The notes under the pieces: model-generated | Databases searched by the model: none | What the model was told of the DNA's origin: nothing | The model's input: the letters and a program-made list of their open reading frames with translations, nothing else | Position numbers and translations under genes: made by a program | Origin: Liolophura sinensis | Lineage: Eukaryota; Mollusca; Polyplacophora; Chitonida; Chitonidae | Reading direction: 5' to 3' | Assembly (NCBI RefSeq): GCF_032854445.1 | Contig: NC_088300.1 | Location: 72,206,984 to 72,266,983 of the forward strand | DNA: 60,000 nt | Shown: positions 1 through 60,000 of the stretch, piece by piece | How positions within the stretch are numbered: the first letter of the stretch is position 1 | How the letters are laid out: the number at the start of each line of letters is the position of its first letter

Positions 1-10525
<10,525 letters not shown>

Positions 10526-12580
10526 TATTGCAGATTAACGGGGTTGATGTTCCTCTTATCATAAATACACTAGATGAAATCTTATATGGGTAAACAATAA
10601 GAAAACATTGTACACCAACAGGAAAGTCTTTCGCGGCAGAATTTTTCCGGTTCAACCACGACACCTGTTGCGAAAGGGAGATCACTCTTCCAACAAAAAC
10701 GCGACAGATGTCACACAGAAGATACAATTTAGGACATTCGAGTTCATTTTACAAACATGTTCAAATTCACCCACCCAGCATGCAGAAGTTTCAATCACTT
10801 TTACACACTTTATGTTTTGTGCAAATTTTATGCAGATGCTAGAGTAATATCAGTATTCATCAGTCATATATTGCCTACACAAATTATAATATAACTTAGG
10901 CTATGCATCAAAGACGAAAATGGCAAATTTCACTGAAGCAGATCTGATTTGTCCAGATCAAAATTTTATTTCATAGAGGCCTGCTATTCCTCTAATTCCA
11001 GGGTGTGGAAATATGAAACTGAGATACATTTGGTTAAAAACAATAATTTACATTTTGCTAATTTTATAATTGATAATTTTAATTCATATATAATGATCTA
11101 GAACAAAAGGTACGTTTAAGTTTAAACCTTCTTTGTGAAAATAGTCATTGACGTTTACTTTGCTATCTTCTCCAACATGTAAATCACTTGGTAGATCTAA
11201 AGATATCATGATAAAAAGAACAATAAGAACCGTGTTTAGTGTTTTATTACACATGTATAGCAGAATCGAAGGTAATCGGCCAAGATATTACAATTAATCA
11301 CTAAGTAGACCTGCCACATCACATAAATTACCCTAAGTGACGTAAAATTTCGCCCGCAAAAATGCATTTTTAGAGGCTAATAAATGTCACAAAATGCTGT
11401 TTTTGGTGCTGAAGCTTACAATTTTCCAGCAGAATATTATCCCATGTTCCAAGCGAACATCAAACACCTATCTACAACCAACAGAACTCTCAGAATCAGG
11501 AAAAATGGACAAGAAAATTCATGTTTATTTGAGGTATGTTGAGCTGATCGCTTAATTCATTATAAGCTTGACATTTAAAAAGTTTAGTGCACCGGTACAA
11601 TACTTACTTTTCACATCCCAATGTATCCTTACATTGAACTTATATTGACCACTGACCCATCAACAGCAAAATATAAAGTATTCAAGCTAGTGTCGAATAT
11701 AATATCTGAACTGCTCTGTGTATATCCACATGGCTTAAACACTACAGACTGCTTATCTGTTTCGGCATATACCGGTACCGATACCCCTGCGTGTTTGGCA
11801 CATTTCAGGAGTGTGATCTGAACTTGACAGTGTAATTTTTATAAAGGTCATGTTTGCCCATTCCCAGACAATACATTTTTCAGAATCTTATGAATGGTAA
11901 AAGTAATTAATTTACTGCTCAGATTTGATAAAAATTTTGGGCAGGCCCTTTAAATTTATGATTATGTAGGCCTACCCGTACGTAAATGTTGAATAATCTG
12001 ACAAGTAGGAACCTATACACTTGTATTCATCAGGTCTGTTTAAAAAAATAAAATGAACAAAAACAAAAATGAATACACTTAAATAAAGCGTATGCTACAG
12101 GCCTATTATACATACGTAAGCATTTACCTAAGCATGTCAAAGGACATCAAGACTTTTACACTGCGCCTTTACACCAAAAAATTCGTAGCTTATTTTTCTT
12201 GAGTCACTCTGTGACTCAAGAAAGTTTTTAAAAAAAAGAAAATAAAGACATATTTTCGTTCTTCTCCTCTCTCTCCTTGTCATTAACTGAGATGTTAGAG
12301 CACGCGCTAGGAATATTTAATTCAGCCAGCAGCTGTTAGGCCAAAAAAAAAAAAAACAAATAAAAAAAAAACAGCTTTAATCATCTAATATGTTTAAAAG
12401 CACAGTCTACCGGCCTTTACTTGAGCAGATAGGTGTATTTAAAGGGTGTTTTCGATTTTAAGAAAACCATGAATGCTCTTTTCAAATGGTAGAAAATGAT
12501 TTTATGGGTTATAAATTTCTGAACTCCATTGTGTTCAGGACCATTCATTTCATTGTCGGTTGGACTGACTTGTTGTCCCT
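10526..12580. other. Intergenic region between divergent KAT7 and SLK
   Basis: Includes the KAT7 5' UTR and promoter, not localised. A CpG-containing patch at 10620-10710 (minus strand CCGGAAAA, ETS-like) is the best candidate. No coding exon seen. A hairpin with twin AP-1 motifs lies at 12195-12223, and A-rich runs at 12230-12375. Confidence 0.5.
12195..12223. repeat. Perfect hairpin with twin AP-1 motifs
   Basis: Arms 12195-12207 and 12211-12223 are perfect 13-bp complements with a 3-nt loop. Each arm holds an AP-1 consensus (TGAGTCA at 12200-12206, TGACTCA at 12212-12218). Confidence 0.7.
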
Positions 12581-55091
<42,511 letters not shown>

Positions 55092-55797
55092 GTAGGTGAT
55101 ACTTCTCTTTGTCATGTCCCACCTTTGCTGTATGAACTCAATTCATTAACAGCTCCTCTCTCATCTCTTTGGTAACAAAGTTTCAAATGTGATGTCAAAT
55201 GATAAGGGAATTCGTTGAGGAACACATGTTCTGTATTTGAACTCATGGAGATACGTTAAGTTCACAACATACAAAAGGCATGGCTGTGGCTGTGAATAGT
55301 TCTGAATGTTTGAGCAAAGTAATACAAACATTGCAGACATGCATAAGACGCGCATAAAGGCCTGAGGTAGATCAGAAATCTCATTTCTGTGAGACAAAAG
55401 TTTTGTTGATAATTTGCTTCTCTCCCACCAAGGATGTTCATGAGGAGGGGAGGTAATTTGTGCATCGTTTGATAAGCATTTTCTCATACATTGTAGTTGT
55501 CTCCCCTGATGAGCATAGGGTTTTACATTCTAAATATACATCAGATTCTTACCCTTAATGATCAAGTACTGAGATACAGAGTATATTTCTGGAATAAAAG
55601 CATGTCCTGTATCTTGAAAAGGGGTTAAATCTGGTTTAGAATTAGAAATTTGTAATGTATTGTTGTGTACAGGTGTGCCTTATTATTTTAGCGTCAGCAG
55701 CAGTTTACATTTAAGTAGAGTGAATGTTATAATGTGGGAGTATTTTAGTATATGGAGTCTTTATAGCTGTCAGTCTACCAGTGAATGCTACTTCATT

Positions 55798-55910
55798 GCG
55801 CTTGCCGTCACTGTGAGTTCAAGTCCAGCTCATGCTGGCTTCCTTTCCAGCTGCACGTGGGAAGGTCTGCCTGCAACAGCGTGAAACAACAATCAAATAA
55901 ATAAATAAAT
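55798..55910 (-). mobile_element. SINE, minus orientation (copy 2)
   Basis: Same insertion as 35429-35541 in the second copy of the duplicated block. Confidence 0.75.
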
Positions 55911-56840
55911 CAGTGCCGCTTGCACATGATCTACAGATTTGACTAGTATAGTTTAGATTATAGCGACAAAGGCTGTAAGGTGTGATGAATGGCATGGATA
56001 TTGTAAGGTTTTGTTTCAAGAGCTGCATTTCTGGTCTTTATCAGATGTGTCTTTCTTCACCTCCAGTTTTTGTATGCTAAATCTCTTTGAGGTGATGGAG
56101 TGGGTTTATCCCACATCAGGGCGTTTAACCTCGAACCATCGATCAGTCCACCTCCTTTGAGAATATTCTTCTGATAAGGACACCAAAGGACGTCATTTGC
56201 CTCTGTGAAGCACACTTTTTCATTCCTGCCGTTATGCATGTATGTCAGGTCTGTAGCTCTAAGCTTCAATCAGCCGTTGAATAAGGTTCTTTAGGCAAGT
56301 AGAACAACCCTGCACCTTTCTTCATCAATCACACGTAATACCCTGGTGGGTTGGCACAGCTTGTGGTCCTGAGGTTCAGGTCTTGATGTAACCTATCTGT
56401 CAAGCTACTTGTGTAACATGGTGTACTTGTGTATGCTTAACCCATGTTTTCATCTTACATAGACATCTCAAAATTTAAATTTCTTATAAATTAGATAAAA
56501 AATTCCCGTTATACAAGTATTTTTTTAGCAATGTGTATACTCTAGAAGTTATCAGAAAATATACCTACATTTTGTATTTATTGTGTTTTGGTTCAGAGGA
56601 CCAATCTCAAAAAATGGGGAGAGAAAGTGATTGAAGACTTTTGAGGTTTTTTAATTTTTTGACTTAATAGTTTTTATCAGTGGGTTACTAAGATAATTTA
56701 TGTTTATATTATATATAAACCATGGAAATTAATAAGTAATCAATTTAACCAGTTAGCAGAAGTCTGGATGGGAATTTTAATTTTACTGGCTGAAAGTTTT
56801 GGGTTAAAAATATGTGTCCTGCGCGTATACATCTGCATTT

Positions 56841-58314
56841 TTAACTCATATCCGCCCAAGCCATTTTTAGTAAATAAAGCTGAATCTGCCCAGTCCTATA
56901 GAAAAATAACTATTGTTTCTGCACAGTGACAGAAAATGTAGATTCTACACATTGGTTTGAAAGGAACTATGTCAAGTTATATACTGTTAGAAAGCCTAAT
57001 AACTGTCCTACAACATGGAATGATTTATTACATAACATTTTTGCTGTTGCCATGGTTACCGTACCTGTGAAAACTAAGAATAGTGGGGGTAAATTTATCA
57101 CAACAGTGGAGTTGTAGGTTTATCTGCACCCATAAAATCAGAAATAAAGCTATAAAATGATTTCTTTCCTGGATATTGTAGAGGTATTGGCGTAGTACAC
57201 AGAGACAGACATCACAACTTACTTAGCTACAGTATAAGGTAACAGGTGAGAATTAATTACAGATGTGTTGTTTTGAAATATAACGTCACTACACAAGTTA
57301 GAATATCCAGAAGTGTTACAGCTCCATTTCAATGTACAGTAACCATGTAACATGTCCATAAACACAATAAAATAAAATTACAGACTATCAATCACTCTGT
57401 CCAGGTAAATTGATTTATTTTGGGGATATTCTCATCAAATATCATGGCTCAAATCAATTTTTGCAAACATTATATGACATGTAATTGGACACATTTGAAA
57501 ATACCAAGATGTTATTCTATGCAGATGGGGCCACAGATCATATCAAATAAAGTAACTTTTGAACCCAGGATTTCATTCACACTCATGGATTGATGTATTG
57601 AGTGATCAATTATATTATTCTTTGATTAGTTTATCGGCTGTACCGGTATGCCAAGAGAACGAACTCTGACTGAATTATCATGTAGATCTACATCGCCAAT
57701 GTCAGTGTCACTGTCATTATCACTACCATCAGCAACAATTACCATTGCTAGTAGTTGATCTAGGCCTAGGCCTACTGGTGTTGACATCTCCGTTGTCACC
57801 AAAACTATGCGGCACATAGACGTCTGACACATCAGAATCAAACCTCAATTTCACTTCATCACTAAAGAGCTGCGATATATCTCCTCCACTGTTGATAGCT
57901 TGGGCAAGTCTCTCGTTTTTCCTTTGAATGCCACGAACAATGCCGAGAGGAATGTTGTCATCCGAAGAATCCGTGTCTTCTGCCATTTTTACACACAAAA
58001 ATCACCTCCAACAGCGCGAGATGCTCAGTCCGCACAGGGTAAACACGTGTGTAAACAAAACCTGCCACGCCCCGCCTGCACTGTCCACTAATTTTACTGA
58101 ACAATCGATGTAAATTTCTTCAAAATCGCAAAACACAAGACTGCAACTACAACGGAAGCCCACTGAAGCAGATCTGATGTCACATCAATGCTACGGGGAT
58201 TCCCCAAGCCAAGAAAAGCGTGACTAAATGATGATACGGAATACCCCGTATCTGGGCATATTCAGCTTTCAAAACATGTACGGCATACGCCGTACTTGGG
58301 CGGATATGGGTTAA
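56841..58314 (-). mobile_element. Non-autonomous piggyBac element (copy 2)
   Basis: Same insertion in the second haplotype copy. The left TIR has one substitution (CTCATATCC); the right TIR and TTAA are intact. There are ~20 bp extra near 57658-57677 relative to copy 1. Confidence 0.85.
57635..57986 (-). pseudogene. piggyBac transposase N-terminal remnant (copy 2)
   Basis: Longer open part than in copy 1, continuing past the copy-1 frameshift. It then shifts near 57735 into an acidic GSDNDSDTDIGDVDL segment before a stop. Broken, N-terminal only. Confidence 0.5.
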
Positions 58315-59262
58315 TGTTATGATGATAAACATAATTCCTATGGTTGGACTGTTTTTTCAGAGGGGCTTCCCAACTTGGGCTGTTCAACCGTGCCGTAGAT
58401 TGGCTTTGAATTAGGCCAAAGATCACTTTTGTATGGTAAATGATGTAAATTTTGTCCAAGACTACTTGTCCATTACTGTTGCCTGATTCTGATAAATCTA
58501 TTTATTGTTTTTTGAGGGTTGTAAATTGTTTTCAAATACCAAAGACAGAATTCTGTGACATTTATTTGCCTCTAAAAATGTTTTTTTTTTTTGGGACAAA
58601 ATTTTTGAGTCATTTGCCATATTTCGTTTCCTCAATGAAAAATTTGTTGGCATTACATAAACTGAGTCTACATGCCACATTTACTCTTCCTCTCAGCTTA
58701 ACATAATTTCCATACATGTATGTGGGAAAGTATAGCCATTAGGCTAAGTGTTATCCTGCTACTCAGGGCTCTTCTTCAACATTCCATGTACCTGACATAA
58801 TGGTTGTCCCAGCTACATTGCCCGTGATAGTGTGCATGGATTTTTCTCTGCCCCCCTCATTAACCCTACTTCACAGCCCCTGAGCATCCAACCAGGCATA
58901 ACTAACTGTCTCCAGACGGTATCCTGAAATCCGAAATAGGCCAAGAGTGCTTCATCCCAGCTGTTATGCCTAGAAATTTGACTTAATAACCAGTTTTTGG
59001 AGGCTGTTCAAGCCAGTGGATAGAGAAAATCAATGTTTGATTAGATGGTGTGATCAGCTCATGGCGTTGCAGTCGTTAAACGTGTCGTCTTGGGTGCACT
59101 TGAATTGATTACCAGTGGCAATGTACTAAAACGGAGAAAATGGGATTAGCACAGTGTTGGACGCCATTAGTTATCAGTTGGCTCAAGAGCTGGCCAGTTT
59201 CTCTCTCTACCACTTTCTCTCCCCACCCCCTTTCCTCCTGGCAAACCTCACCCAAGTTCCCT

Positions 59263-59320
59263 GCCCTCCTCCCCTCCCCCCCCTCCCCCAACCACTTCAC
59301 CACCATACCCCTCCCCCCCT
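59263..59320 (-). repeat. C-rich tract (copy 2)
   Basis: Shorter version of 38857-38943, lacking part of the C-run block. Confidence 0.8.
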
Positions 59321-60000
59321 TTACCATGTGATCAGATCTCAGAATACTTTCGTTTTGTTTATGACATGTTGCATGTCGTGGGTAGTTTACACCCTTTCAT
59401 TCCCTGTCCCATCGTGTTTCTTTAGCTCTATGTCTCCCCCTCCTTGATGTTCCTATTCTTCCCCCTCCCCTGCCCTGGTCTGAAAGCTGGCGCATCACCA
59501 CGACCTTTGGCTTTCAGCAGACAGCTGATGCAGGAAGTCTCAAGCCTCCAGGCAATTTGTCAGAGACGTTTTCTAACTTCAGGCTATCACTATGACCTCA
59601 TTTCTTTTTCTTGGCAAAAAAAAAACAAAAAAAAAAAACAAAGCCAAACAATGGACGTGTCAGTTTGATTTAGCTTTAGTGTGCAACAAGTGAGTTCGAG
59701 GTGATCTTGATTTTCTTTTTCTGCAAGCTCTTCATGGTTCAGCCTTTTCAAGTGCCCCATCTCTGATATTCTGAAGCTTCATAAAGAATCAGGGACAAGT
59801 ATGTGTGTCTTTAACAGTTTATTTGTATAAACTTGAGAGAGCCAAAGGTCAAGGTCAGATGGACCATAAACGAAGATCCATGAAGTATGTTAATCGGTAA
59901 ACATAGAGTTTGGTGCTTGTTGAGAGACTGGAGCTTTTAAGAGGATTTAATGGCAGAACATGCAAATACCCAAGCTAATTAGAAATATATGTAGGGTGTC

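Overview
The window is nuclear DNA of a metazoan, most likely a mollusc and probably a bivalve. It is AT-rich. It has short coding exons with GT/AG borders, introns up to at least 13 kb, many ACATGTA-type words, and tRNA-derived SINEs whose core (AAGAATATTTCACTTAT followed by CAGCATTATGG) I associate with mollusc genomes. No prokaryotic operon, CRISPR array, rRNA or functional tRNA gene was seen. The lineage is an inference from repeats and protein likeness.

There are two real genes, head to head. On the minus strand at 666-10525 lie ten exons of a MYST-family histone acetyltransferase of the KAT7/HBO1 type. The start is a 15-nt coding micro-exon (MPKRK). A MYT1-type C2HC finger and most of the MYST domain follow, and the gene runs off the left edge before the end of the catalytic domain. 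On the plus strand from 12889 lies an SLK/STK10-type (STE20-like, GCK-V) kinase. It has an intact kinase domain, a long acidic linker, and the first part of the conserved C-terminal region (KKTRRFVIDGV). Its coiled-coil tail lies outside the window. About 2.4 kb separates the two start codons. The SLK side carries a CpG-rich promoter-like block with a CRE, a perfect NRF1-type palindrome, and YY1-, ETS- and GC-box-like sites.

The rest is intron and repeats. SLK intron 1 is 13.4 kb. The intron after SLK exon 12 covers the whole right part of the window. A run of exactly 200 N sits at 54395-54594. The sequence after it (54595-60000) is a near-identical second copy of 34223-39616, including SLK exon 12. 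This looks like two haplotypes placed in series (a false duplication). The first copy of exon 12 has an extra G that creates a stop, while the second copy reads through.

Repeats include two families of tRNA-derived SINE, a non-autonomous piggyBac element with 16-bp TIRs and TTAA flanks (present in both haplotype copies), two copies of a ~0.5-kb TIR element, a LINE reverse-transcriptase tail, a 24-bp-TIR MITE candidate, and several minisatellites. The most unusual structure is an array at 3922-4570 in KAT7. The last ~47 nt of the zinc-finger exon, with its splice donor, have been copied several times into the downstream intron, giving four perfect decoy splice donors.
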